Source: an uncultured Prevotellaceae bacterium
GTDB taxonomy: Bacteria; Bacteroidota; Bacteroidia; Bacteroidales; Bacteroidaceae
Assembly: GCA_902778255.1 (NCBI GenBank)
Contig: CACYXD010000007.1
Location: forward strand, 78,203-142,202
DNA: 64,000 nucleotides
Reading direction: 5' to 3'
A program made the position numbers and the translations under genes. Shown piece by piece: positions 1 through 11,400 of this stretch. Under the pieces are notes generated by a model. The model was not told the DNA's origin, searched no databases, and was given only the letters and a program-made list of their open reading frames with translations. Positions within the stretch are counted from its first letter, which is position 1, and each line of letters starts with the position of its first letter.

Positions 1-42
1 ACATCCCATTTCCTTTGTTATATAGAGTTGTCAATTTTCGAC

Positions 43-1683
<1,641 letters not shown>

Positions 1684-1729
1684 TTATTTTTTTCGATATA
1701 TCGAGATTTCGATATTTCGAGGTTATTAA

Positions 1730-2002
1730 TTATTTTTCAATCACTGCCAGTACGTCGCTCTGACGCATCATCAGGAATTTCTCGCCTTCGAGCTCGATCT
1801 CCGTGCCGGCATACTTGCCATAGAGCACTTCGTCGCCTGCTTTCAGGATCATCTCCTCATCCTTGGTACCCTTGCCTACGGCCTTGATAATACCACGAAG
1901 GGGCTTCTCCTTTGCTGTGTCTGGAATAATGATTCCACCGATTTTCTCTTCAGCCGGTGCAGGAACTACGAGCACGCGGTCTGCTAATGGTTTAATGTTC
2001 AT
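1730..2002 (-). CDS. groES: Co-chaperonin GroES (Hsp10)
   Basis: This is the 90-aa heptameric lid of the GroEL chaperonin. It shows the family start [12 protein letters not shown], a mobile loop region ([17 protein letters not shown]) and the acidic [19 protein letters not shown] core. It is the first gene of the groES-groEL operon. No TAnnTTTG promoter box lies in the 119 bases upstream; instead there is a sigma-54-like element and a 12-bp dyad (2051-2095), described separately. No CIRCE operator is visible. Confidence 0.99.
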   Translation of the reverse strand: MNIKPLADRVLVVPAPAEEKIGGIIIPDTAKEKPLRGIIKAVGKGTKDEEMILKAGDEVLYGKYAGTEIELEGEKFLMMRQSDVLAVIEK

Positions 2003-2050
2003 AATGCTTTATTTTTTATTGAGTTTTTAATATAATCTGCCATTGGGAAA

Positions 2051-2065
2051 GCGAAAAGCGTGCCA
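2051..2065 (-). promoter_or_regulatory. Sigma-54-like -24/-12 promoter of groES
   Basis: On the minus strand the sequence reads TGGCACGCTTTTCGC. This matches the RpoN consensus TGGCAC-N5-TTGC with one mismatch (TCGC), and the GG and GC pairs have the correct 10-base separation. It lies about 50 bases before the groES ATG, where no TAnnTTTG element is present. The assignment is by consensus only. The TGGCACG part is also one arm of a hairpin, so a terminator for the preceding GH2 gene is an alternative. Confidence 0.5.
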
Positions 2066-2095
2066 AACTGACTCTGCTGACAATTTGGCACGCTT
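2056..2095 (-). promoter_or_regulatory. 12-bp perfect inverted repeat upstream of groES
   Basis: Arms AAGCGTGCCAAA (2056-2067) and its exact complement (2084-2095) flank a 16-base spacer. Read on the minus strand, the second arm overlaps the sigma-54-like -24 box and is followed by TTTTCGCTTT. It could be an activator or repressor operator, or a rho-independent terminator for the GH2 gene just upstream. The sequence alone does not decide. Confidence 0.6.
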
Positions 2096-2121
2096 GGTAA
2101 GACAACGATTGTCCGTTCTAT

Positions 2122-5100
2122 CTATTTGACACTTTTCAACAGGTCTATTTCAACAATACGCAACTCGGTCTTTCCCTTGGCTGATTTCATGCGGTCCATC
2201 TCATTGGCCACACCACCAGCCAGTTCCTTGACCAGACCGAATTTCTGGCTATCCTGCGCAGGACCTACCATCTTGATTGTCAACTCCTTAGAGGCTACGG
2301 GGGCGGGAATAGCGATATGAACATAGCCCAGCGAGGCGGGTGTCACACCCTCCCACACTTTCTTCTTGCCGGCATAGACCTCCAGCGGGTAGCATTTCTG
2401 TCGCCAACCTGTCAGTTTAAGGGTTATCTCGCTGACAGCTGTCTTTCGTGCCAACCGATAGGTGACCCACGCATTATCCTTGTTGCCGTCGCTCTTCCAC
2501 TCTGTCAGTTCGTTATCGTCATAAGCATTGGAAAGGGTTTCTTGATGACAGCCCGCCATAGCGCTGACAATCTGGGCGCTGACGAACGTGTCCTGATAGC
2601 TGGGAGTCAATGGCGTCTCGCCACGCTGCAGCACAGGGCGCAGGGTATTGGCTGGCAGTACGGAGGCGCTGGCGGGCTGACGCGATGTCAGCTGACAGTA
2701 GGCCGGCTTCAGGCCGTCGGCCTGGGCAGACAACTCGATGGATCCTGCTGTCGTCGTAGTGCGCACCAAGACGCGATTGACGCCACACTCTACAGGCAGC
2801 GACATCAAGCCCACATAGTTGTCGCTGACATTCTTCTTATTGGCAGCATCAAGCAGGTTCTTGTCGCGATTGACTTCATCTTGCTGGAACTGCTTGTTGT
2901 CGCGGGTGGCGATACCACCAATCCAGCGAGCCTCGCCCCAGAGTTGGAAGTTGACCATCTGGTTGGCCAACGGACAGCGACGACCTTGTCTATCGACCAC
3001 CTCGACCTGTACCAATGCCATATCGGCACCATCGGCCTTTGTACCTTCAGGATTCTCTATCGTTGTGAGCTTCAGCTGATAGGGTTCATCTGCCGTCTCA
3101 ATCTTATATGACGAACCGTCGTTACCCTTGGCCTCAATGACACCAGCTTCAAACTTCACATCCTTAAAAGTAAAGAGCCACTGGAACGAGCGCTCGCCCT
3201 TGCCCACGGACTTGCCGTTGACAAAGAGCTCCACCTCGCTGGCAGTAGAAACCACATAGACAGGCTTCACTGTGGAGGCAGGATAATTCCAATGTCCGAT
3301 GATATAGGTGCGAGGCTGCTCAGGACTCACCCACCCGTCCCACATCACCTGGTGGGCAAAGAAGGCATCCTTGGGAATACGCATCGCATCGGTAACACCA
3401 CTGGTGCGGTAGTTGGACTCGCCACGATGATGGGTGTTGGTATCTGAGAAGACGATCTTCACACCACCACTATTGACGCGCTTGCCTGTACCTGGTCGCT
3501 CCAACCAGTACTCGTGCCAGCGCTCCACCATACCACAAGCCAGCGCATCCATGTTATGGTTATAGTCCAGGGCTGGCGCATTGCGATAGAGGGGACCGTC
3601 GCCCTCCTTATGGAAAGGATAGGAATACTCGTCCCAATACTTGCGCAGGCCCTCGTCACGATAATATTCCATCGACCACATGGGCTTCGTAGCCGACTTG
3701 TTGATATAGAGCATCTCGCCACCATATTCGGCCTCTGGTCTGTCGAGCATCTCACGCGAGCCGATGGCGCGTCCGCCATAAGGGTCGTACGCGTCGCGAA
3801 TCTGCTTCATCTCCTCCATGTGTTCCTTAGAAATACGGAAGTTGCCACACTCGTAGAACACCACCGAAGGGTTGTTCCTATTATAGATGATAGCATCACG
3901 CATCAACTGGGTGCGCTGCTGCCAACGGGCGCCGTCAACATCCTTCTCAGCATCGCCAGCAGGCATAGCCTGAAGCAGTCCCACACGGTCGCACGACTCG
4001 ATGTCCTGCTTCCAGGGACACACATGCATCCAGCGCACGAGGTTGCCACCCGACTCAACCACCAGGTTGTTGGAATAGTCGCTCAGCCAAGCTGGCACGC
4101 TGATACCTACGCCAGGCCACTCGTTGGAGGTACGCTGGGCATAGCCATGAACCATCATCACACGGTCGTTGAGGTAGAACTTTCCATCCTTGAATGCCGT
4201 CTTGCGGAAGCCCGTGCGGGTGACGACAACATCGTTACTGGCAGTACCCTCAAGCAGCGAGGTCTCTACGGAATAGAGATAGCCATAGCCCCAAGACCAG
4301 AAATGCAAGCCATCGACCCTTTGCAGGGCCTTTGCCACTGCCGTCTGACCAGGTTTCAAGGTCATAGTCTCGCCCCTGAAGCGTGCCTGTTCCTTCCCGT
4401 CAATATCCTTCACCACCACTTGCAGGGCAAAGGAACGGGCCTTTGAATCGTCGTTGCGCACCTGACTCTCAGCATGAATCACAGCCTTACGGCCTGGAAT
4501 ATCGTAATCAGAGGCATAGACATAGGTTCCTGTGGTCTGCAGGTTGCTGAAAAGGGGCAGCGTCTGATAGAGACGACCCGTCTTGTGCAGAAACACGTTC
4601 TTGGGCAGTCCGCCATAGTTGGCATTAAAGTTCTTGTCATTCCATTGATAACGGCTGTTGAGCACACGATCACGATACTGCCACGAGTTGTCACAGCGCA
4701 CGGCCATCACATTCTCACCAACGCAGGCAAAGGGCGTCAGGTCGAAGCCGAAAGCCATCACACCATTGTCAGAGAAGCCAACCTTCTGACCATTCAGCCA
4801 CACGTCGGCTCCCTGGCGGGCTCCCTCGAACTCAATGAACACCTTACCCTGGAGGTCGCTCTCGGTCAGCGTGAAATGCTTGCGATACCAGCAGACGGTA
4901 TCCGTCAGGTCAACGATATCCTTGCGGAAAGCCTCGTCGCCATTAAAGGCATAAGGCAAGGTGACGCGCTGCCACCCTTCATCACGGAAAGAGGTCTGTG
5001 AAGCCTCCGTAAAATCGCCGACACACAATAACCAGCCATCATTGAAATTCAGTTTTTGTCGCTCCATCGCCGACACCGTCAGTAGCGGCATCAGCAACGC

Positions 5101-5127
5101 GAGTGTAAGGAATAGTTTTTTCATCAT
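2122..5127 (-). CDS. Secreted glycoside hydrolase family 2 protein
   Basis: This 1001-aa protein has a signal peptide (MMKKLFLTLALLMPLLTVSA) and the GH2 layout: a sugar-binding jelly-roll (about residues 25-180, with GARQGADVWLNGQKVG), an immunoglobulin-like domain, a TIM barrel, and C-terminal beta domains including an F5/8-like discoidin segment near residues 850-950. It is probably a periplasmic or surface exo-glycosidase. The neighbouring GH28 suggests pectin or rhamnogalacturonan as substrate. The usual GH2 acid/base motif GNE reads GNF here (FYECGNFRIS), with a Glu two residues earlier. A candidate nucleophile is the Glu in WSMEYYRDEG. It has its own promoter (TATTTTTG box before the ATG). 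The family call is firm; the substrate is inferred. Confidence 0.85.
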   Translation of the reverse strand: MMKKLFLTLALLMPLLTVSAMERQKLNFNDGWLLCVGDFTEASQTSFRDEGWQRVTLPYAFNGDEAFRKDIVDLTDTVCWYRKHFTLTESDLQGKVFIEFEGARQGADVWLNGQKVGFSDNGVMAFGFDLTPFACVGENVMAVRCDNSWQYRDRVLNSRYQWNDKNFNANYGGLPKNVFLHKTGRLYQTLPLFSNLQTTGTYVYASDYDIPGRKAVIHAESQVRNDDSKARSFALQVVVKDIDGKEQARFRGETMTLKPGQTAVAKALQRVDGLHFWSWGYGYLYSVETSLLEGTASNDVVVTRTGFRKTAFKDGKFYLNDRVMMVHGYAQRTSNEWPGVGISVPAWLSDYSNNLVVESGGNLVRWMHVCPWKQDIESCDRVGLLQAMPAGDAEKDVDGARWQQRTQLMRDAIIYNRNNPSVVFYECGNFRISKEHMEEMKQIRDAYDPYGGRAIGSREMLDRPEAEYGGEMLYINKSATKPMWSMEYYRDEGLRKYWDEYSYPFHKEGDGPLYRNAPALDYNHNMDALACGMVERWHEYWLERPGTGKRVNSGGVKIVFSDTNTHHRGESNYRTSGVTDAMRIPKDAFFAHQVMWDGWVSPEQPRTYIIGHWNYPASTVKPVYVVSTASEVELFVNGKSVGKGERSFQWLFTFKDVKFEAGVIEAKGNDGSSYKIETADEPYQLKLTTIENPEGTKADGADMALVQVEVVDRQGRRCPLANQMVNFQLWGEARWIGGIATRDNKQFQQDEVNRDKNLLDAANKKNVSDNYVGLMSLPVECGVNRVLVRTTTTAGSIELSAQADGLKPAYCQLTSRQPASASVLPANTLRPVLQRGETPLTPSYQDTFVSAQIVSAMAGCHQETLSNAYDDNELTEWKSDGNKDNAWVTYRLARKTAVSEITLKLTGWRQKCYPLEVYAGKKKVWEGVTPASLGYVHIAIPAPVASKELTIKMVGPAQDSQKFGLVKELAGGVANEMDRMKSAKGKTELRIVEIDLLKSVK

Positions 5128-5219
5128 AGTTGTTTGTTTTATTAACTGGCAGCAAAAATAGGCCTTATTATTGAAAACAAGGTATAAGAATTGTCCGACT
5201 TATGGTAATATTATTCAGA

Positions 5220-6575
5220 CTAATCCTTTTTCACGCCATTGATGACCACATTTTTCACTACACAGTTGTCAATCAACGCAGGATTAAAGGCTTCTTTCTT
5301 GTCAGTAACATTGATATTCTCGAAGCTGAAGTCCACGAGCTTGTATTTGTCGGAACGGCCCACATCAAAGAAATTCTGACAATCCATCCGGATATTGTCA
5401 AACATGATGTTGTTGCATTGCGACAAAGGCATATCCTGGCGATCCTCTGGCTTGAAGAACTGCGTCCAGGGACGTACGACGAGGAACGCCTTGCATGAGC
5501 CTGTCAGTTCGCTCACCCTAACATATTCATAGTGCTGGGGCGTGTCAGGACGCATCTTCAACCAGATGATGCGGCTGGAATCCTTGATATGGCAACGGCG
5601 CAATATCACATTCTTGTCATGCAGGCTCTCAGAACCCAAGGTCATACAGCCATGTACTTTACCATACTCGCAGTTCTCCACAAGGATGTTCTCACACGCG
5701 CCATTATCGGGATCTTTATCAGCCCAAGTGCCCTTTCCGCCTTTCAGTACAACGGCATCGTCATTCACGCTCATATAACACCCTGAGATTAGGACATTCT
5801 TACAAACGTCCAGGTCGATGGCATCACTCGAAGGAGCGCCTCGCTTGGGGTCAACAGGTGTGACATTGTCGAACGGCGCAAAGATATAACATCCCAGGTA
5901 GCGCACATTCTCGCATTTATACAGATGATTGGTCCAGAAAGGCGAATTGATGATACGCACATCCTGAACAGTAACATTCTTACTATTAGAGATATAGACA
6001 TTACGAGGACGCATGGCCTCAAGGTTGGTACAATTCTTGTTATACTGTCTGCGAATCCAGAACTCCTCCCAATAGGCCTGTCCGTTGCCATTGATGGTGC
6101 CAGGGCCCGTAATCGTGAAGCCATCAACGCCGTCGGCATTGACCAATGCTGCGAAATAATTCAGCGTCTGACCCTCCATGCGGGTCTTTACCAGCTTGAA
6201 GTCGCGAATACGGTCAGAGCCGCGCAATTCGCCATTTTCCTCAATGAGCAGATGGGTGCCTTGTTTAAAAAACAACGAACCACTGACCACAAAACCACGG
6301 GGAACGACAATCACGCCCCCACCCTCACGGGCACAACGGTCTATCACAGCCTGGATCTTCTCCGTCTGAACCTGTTCAGAATAATTCTTCACGCCATAGT
6401 CGGTAATCACGTAACGTTTGCCCAAGGTCTTGACATCGACACGTGACGAATCGCTAAACCATGCTGAAATAGGTGTGCCATCAGGCCACAAGTCTTGCTT
6501 CACCACTTTCTTCTTACCCATTGCCACCATGCTGAGCATCAGCGCAACAAAGCATAGTAAAACTTTTTGTTTCAT
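5220..6575 (-). CDS. Secreted GH28 polygalacturonase-like enzyme
   Basis: This 451-aa protein has a signal peptide (MKQKVLLCFVALMLSMVAMG) and a right-handed parallel beta-helix of the pectin lyase fold, seen as repeated stretches such as NVTVQDVRIINSPFW and NILVENCEYG. The GH28 catalytic region is recognisable: SSDAIDLDVCKNV, NDDAVVLKGG with the paired Asp, HGCMTLGSES in the position of GHG, and IIWLKMRPD in the position of RIK. It should hydrolyse galacturonide linkages outside the cytoplasm. It lies upstream of the GH2 gene on the same strand. A TACCTTTG promoter box is present near 6615. Confidence 0.88.
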   Translation of the reverse strand: MKQKVLLCFVALMLSMVAMGKKKVVKQDLWPDGTPISAWFSDSSRVDVKTLGKRYVITDYGVKNYSEQVQTEKIQAVIDRCAREGGGVIVVPRGFVVSGSLFFKQGTHLLIEENGELRGSDRIRDFKLVKTRMEGQTLNYFAALVNADGVDGFTITGPGTINGNGQAYWEEFWIRRQYNKNCTNLEAMRPRNVYISNSKNVTVQDVRIINSPFWTNHLYKCENVRYLGCYIFAPFDNVTPVDPKRGAPSSDAIDLDVCKNVLISGCYMSVNDDAVVLKGGKGTWADKDPDNGACENILVENCEYGKVHGCMTLGSESLHDKNVILRRCHIKDSSRIIWLKMRPDTPQHYEYVRVSELTGSCKAFLVVRPWTQFFKPEDRQDMPLSQCNNIMFDNIRMDCQNFFDVGRSDKYKLVDFSFENINVTDKKEAFNPALIDNCVVKNVVINGVKKD

Positions 6576-6698
6576 TCCGTTTTTTGCTTTACGATTAGTT
6601 TTGTGATGGCAAAGGTACGAAAAAAAAGGATAATACGGTTAAATACTGATTATTAATTTTGCTTTATCACAAAAAATGATATAAAAAAATCATTTATC

Positions 6699-6730
6699 TT
6701 TGTGGAATTGATAGAAATTGCGTATCTTTG
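6699..6730 (+). promoter_or_regulatory. Bacteroidota promoter of kdsA
   Basis: TTTG at 6699-6702 is followed after 20 bases by TATCTTTG at 6723-6730, the -33/-7 arrangement of the primary Bacteroidota sigma factor. The kdsA ATG lies 23 bases downstream. Confidence 0.8.
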
Positions 6731-6753
6731 CACATTAAATAAGAACTGACACT

Positions 6754-7515
6754 ATGAATCAGAACATCAAGATAATTGCAGGCCCATGCGTGATAGAATC
6801 AGAAGAATTGCTGGACGTCGTTGCCAGCAAACTGGTCGATATCAACCACAAGCTGGGAACAAACATCATATTCAAGGCATCCTTTGACAAGGCCAACAGA
6901 ACGTCTATCAACTCGTTTCGAGGCCCTGGCATGGAACGAGGATTACAGATGCTGGCCGATGTGAAGTCAAAATACGGTCTGCAACTGCTCACTGATATAC
7001 ACGAGGCCTGGCAGGCAGAGTCTACAGGACAGGTGGTGGACGTGATTCAGATTCCAGCCTTCCTTTGCCGACAGACCGACCTCTTGGTAGCTGCAGCAAA
7101 AACAGGAAAGGTCGTGAATATCAAGAAAGCGCAGTTCTTAGGCGGCCGCGATATGAAATATCCCGTAGAGAAAGCTCAGGACGCCGGTGCAAAGGAGATA
7201 TGGCTCACAGAGCGCGGCAACATGATGGGCTATGGCAATCTGGTTGTTGACTTCCGCAACATCAGCGATATGCTGGAGATTGTACCTACGGTCATCATGG
7301 ACTGCACACACAGCGTGCAACGCCCCGATGCCAAAGGAGGAAAGACTGGCGGTGACCGCCGTTTCGTTCCATCAATGGCGTTGGCAGCCAAAGCCTTTGG
7401 AGCCACAGGCTATTTCTTCGAGGTACATCCCACACCAGACCAAGGTCTTAGCGATGCCGCCAACATGTTAGAGCTCGACAAGTTCGAGGACTTAGTAAAG
7501 AAAATCTTAGCATGA
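6754..7515 (+). CDS. kdsA: 3-deoxy-8-phosphooctulonate (Kdo-8-P) synthase
   Basis: KdsA condenses phosphoenolpyruvate with arabinose-5-phosphate to make Kdo-8-phosphate, the precursor of the inner-core sugar of LPS. The 253-aa sequence has the family signatures IAGPCVIES at the N-terminus, FKASFDKANRTS, IQIPAFLCRQTDLL, and the C-terminal FEVHPTPDQGLSDAANML. Its stop overlaps the start of kdsD (ATGA at 7512-7515), so the two are translationally coupled. This fits, because KdsD supplies the arabinose-5-phosphate substrate. Confidence 0.98.
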   Translation: MNQNIKIIAGPCVIESEELLDVVASKLVDINHKLGTNIIFKASFDKANRTSINSFRGPGMERGLQMLADVKSKYGLQLLTDIHEAWQAESTGQVVDVIQIPAFLCRQTDLLVAAAKTGKVVNIKKAQFLGGRDMKYPVEKAQDAGAKEIWLTERGNMMGYGNLVVDFRNISDMLEIVPTVIMDCTHSVQRPDAKGGKTGGDRRFVPSMALAAKAFGATGYFFEVHPTPDQGLSDAANMLELDKFEDLVKKILA

Positions 7516-8459
7516 ACACAAAAGAGATAGGAATACAAGCCATCAAAGACGAGGCCGAGGCACTACTTGACCTCATTCCGAAAATGGATGACCAGTTTGA
7601 GAAGGCCGTTGAACTGATGCTCAACTGCAAAGGAAAAGTCATCGTAACGGGTGTAGGCAAGAGTGGTCATATTGGTGCCAAGATTGCGGCTACGCTGGCC
7701 TCAACGGGTACTCCCTCGTTTTTCATCAATCCGCTCGACGTGTATCATGGCGACCTGGGCGTGATGACCAAGGATGATGTGGTCATTGCTATTTCCAACT
7801 CTGGTCAGACAGATGAACTGCTGCGCTTCATTCCTATGGTACTTCATACCAATATTCCTATTATAGGTATGAGCGGCAATCCTGACTCCCTGTTGGCAAA
7901 ATACTCTACCTATCATCTGAATGTGGGCGTAAAGAAAGAAGCCTGTCCGCTGAATCTTGCGCCAACAAGCAGCACTACAGCTGCATTGGCTATGGGCGAC
8001 GCATTGGCAATAGCATTGATGCAGCGACGGAACTTCCAACCACAGGATTTTGCACATTTCCATCCAGGTGGAGAGTTGGGAAAGCGACTGCTTACCACAG
8101 CGCAAGACGTCATGCGCAGCGAAGATATGCCAATTCTGTCGTCAAATACCAGTCTGGGCGAAGCCATCATGATTGTCAGCGAAGGCAAACTGGGACTGGG
8201 CGTAGCAATAGAAAACGGCAAGATAGCCGGTCTGATAACCGATGGCGACATTCGCCGAGCCATAGAACGATGGAAGGCAGAGCTGTTTAACCACGTGGTC
8301 AGCGACATCATGACCCGCACGCCCAAAATGGTAACACCAGATACAAAGATCACAGAGATACAGCGCGTGATGCAGAAATACAAAATACACTCAGTACTCG
8401 TCGTCAACAAACAGAATGAGTTGCTGGGCGTTGTAGACCACTACTCATGCATGATATAA
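7512..8459 (+). CDS. kdsD: Arabinose-5-phosphate isomerase (KpsF/GutQ family)
   Basis: KdsD converts ribulose-5-phosphate to arabinose-5-phosphate for KdsA. The 315-aa protein has an N-terminal SIS sugar-isomerase domain (GKVIVTGVGKSGHIGAKIA; AISNSGQTDELL; LAPTSSTTAALAMGDALA) and two C-terminal CBS domains from about residue 200. The coding region overlaps kdsA by 4 bases. Its end overlaps the nominal start of the next gene. Confidence 0.97.
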   Translation: MNTKEIGIQAIKDEAEALLDLIPKMDDQFEKAVELMLNCKGKVIVTGVGKSGHIGAKIAATLASTGTPSFFINPLDVYHGDLGVMTKDDVVIAISNSGQTDELLRFIPMVLHTNIPIIGMSGNPDSLLAKYSTYHLNVGVKKEACPLNLAPTSSTTAALAMGDALAIALMQRRNFQPQDFAHFHPGGELGKRLLTTAQDVMRSEDMPILSSNTSLGEAIMIVSEGKLGLGVAIENGKIAGLITDGDIRRAIERWKAELFNHVVSDIMTRTPKMVTPDTKITEIQRVMQKYKIHSVLVVNKQNELLGVVDHYSCMI

Positions 8460-8473
8460 TAGAACACAGGACA

Positions 8474-11400
8474 ATGAACATACTCAAGAAGTTCCTATTT
8501 ATAATGATACTGATGTTGCCCCTCACAGCATCAGCCGACTATCTGTTTAAGACGTTGGACGCACGCAACGGACTGACGTCAAGCCAGATAAACTGTATCA
8601 TCAAAGATTCACGTGGTTTCGTGTGGTTGGGCACGCCTGCTGGTCTCTACCGCTTCGACGGCTATATCTTCAAACATTTTCAGACTGACTCGCAAGACGG
8701 ATCATCGCTACCAGACAGCTACATTGAATCCATACAGGAAGCCTTCGATGGAAACCTATGGATAAAAACACCTGCCGGATATTGTATATACCATCCTAAC
8801 TCAGAGACTTTTGAGCGCGACATGCGACAGGCGTTCTCGCGTTTAGGAATCAAAGATGTTCCAGAGATTATCTATATAGACCGACAGAAAAACATGTGGG
8901 GCTATATACCAGGACGCGGTGTCATTGCCTACAACATGCAGCAACAGCTGTTCTACGAATTTACTATCTCGGATGATGCACAAGGCATCCCGGAAGGGCG
9001 CGTCTGCTCGTTTGGCGAGTGTAAGGACGGTATCATCTGTGTCTATGACGATGGACGACTGGTGTGTCTTGATGTAGTACATCAGCAGCATGTCGTCTGG
9101 CGAAACTACGAGATAGCCCAGCAAGGACTGCGCAAGACGGCCTCACTACGCGTCTTTGCCGATCAGATGGACAACATCTGGCTCTACGGACAAGGCACGC
9201 TATTCCTTTATAAAAAGAAAAACAACGAATGGAATACGAGCATCGGAACAAGTCTTGACCTGACTGGCATCAACGTTGACCATGCTGTCTATGCTATGGG
9301 AGGTGACCGTAGCGGAAACATCTGGCTGGGCACCAACCGTCCCTATCTGATAAAATTGAATGTCAACACCCATGAGATAGAGAACGTACAGACAAGAAGT
9401 CTCAACTCCACACGACTGCTGGATAATAACATGGGCGTGAGGAGCATCTATATTGACGATACCGACCTGCTCTGGATAGGTACGGCCAAATCTGGCGTTG
9501 CCTATATGGGACAGAATATCTATAAGTTCGAGTCGAAGATACTGGGAGATATTACGGCTTTGGCGGAAGACAGCACAGGCAACTTATGGTATGGTACCAG
9601 CGACAAGGGAATCATTGGATTTGAAGGGCGCCTGGCCAGCAAGAAAATTTCGGCTTTGGCCTATACCAAAGACGGAAGCCTTTGGGTGGGTTCACCACAA
9701 AACGGACTAACACGTATCAAGAAAGGCGTGTCGCAGATTTATTCCGTTGCCAATGACAGTACCAGGCGTGTTATGATTGACGACCATATCAATGCGCTGG
9801 TCTCAGACAAAACGGGCAATCTATGGATTGCTACCGATGGCGGTCTGCAGGCATACAATCCCCGAGTCAACCAGTTCTCTAACTATACAAAGGAAAATGG
9901 TAAGATAAGAGTCAACAACATTACCTCTCTTTATTATACCAAGAACAACAAATTGCTGATTGGCACGTCGGAAGGCCTTATCGTCATGAATGTCTCAACA
10001 ACCGAAATGAGACTCTATACAGGTAACTCGACCAATCTGACAAAATATACCAACAACTATGTAACACATGTCTTTGAAGACTCACGCGGACTGGTATGGG
10101 TGGGTACTCGTGAAGGTGTAAACATCTGGAATCCTGCAAACGACAAACTGGATTATCTGAATGAAAAGACGGGACTCTGTAATAACAACATCTGCGGTAT
10201 TGCCGAGGATGGCAACCACAATATATGGCTTTCAACAAGCAACGGAGCCTGCCGCATAGTCATACAGCGTAATACGGAAGACGATACATTCAATTACGGA
10301 TTGTACAACTACAACAGGAGCGACGGACTACAGAGTGACGAGTTTAACGTAGGAGCTATCCTGATGACACGTGACGGAAACGTGATGATGGGTGGTCTGA
10401 ACGGCATCAACTGGATACGCCCGAAGACCATCGACGAGACCGTCAGTCTGCCACGCGTCATGCTGACACAGCTTTTCATTGGTGAAGAAGAAGTGATGGT
10501 AGGTCAGAAATACGATGGCATCATCCCATTAACCCAAGCACTCAACGAGAGCAGCCGAATACATCTGAAAAGCTATCAGAACACCTTTACCATCAAGTTC
10601 GCTGCAGGCAACTACAACCAAAGTGAACACCTGCAGTTTATGTACGAGATGGAAGGCCTGGACAACGAATGGCGAAACGGAGATGCCATGAAACATGGCG
10701 TCACCTTTACCGACTTGTCGCCAGGAACCTATCAGTTACATGTGAAAGCCGTAAGTGCAGAAGGCGCTGTGAGCAACCAAGAGCGCGTCATAGAAATCGT
10801 GATTGACCGCCCTTGGTACCTGCAATGGTGGATGATTGGCCTGTATGCGCTTGTCTTGGTTGTGGCGATATACTTCTGGAAGCAGGGTCTCGACCAGATT
10901 CGTGCCATCATGAGGAAAAAGAATGCTATCCTGGCCCAGCTGATACAGCAACGTGAAGAAATCAAAGCTGCCAGCGATGATCTGCGTCAACCGATGTCGC
11001 GCATGACGACAATCATCATGAACTTATCGGAGAAGCAAGGCACACTGGAAGAGCGCGAACAGCTGAACACGCTACATTCTCAGATGCTACAGATTATCAC
11101 ACGCGTCAGCGATATGCAGACCGTACTTGAGAATCCTGAAGAGAATGCACGAAAGAAAGTACAGTATCATCTTGAGATGAATGCCAAAGGCGAGATGAAC
11201 CTGCCTGATATTCTTAGCGACGAACTGACATCAGAAATTCGCCCCTATCAGGCCGAGCTGCCAACATCCAAATTCCGTGTTGTGTTTATCGACAGCAACG
11301 ATAGTTTCATCAAGTTCGTCAGTTCGCGCTTGAAGTTCGTCTATGAGTTCCATCCCTACAATGATATCTATAAGGCTGCTCAAGACATTGAGTCAATGAT

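Noticed and set aside
2068-2095. Plus-strand sigma-54 promoter at TTGGCACGCTTGG
   Set aside because: There is no GC element at the right distance on the plus strand, and no plus-strand gene follows.
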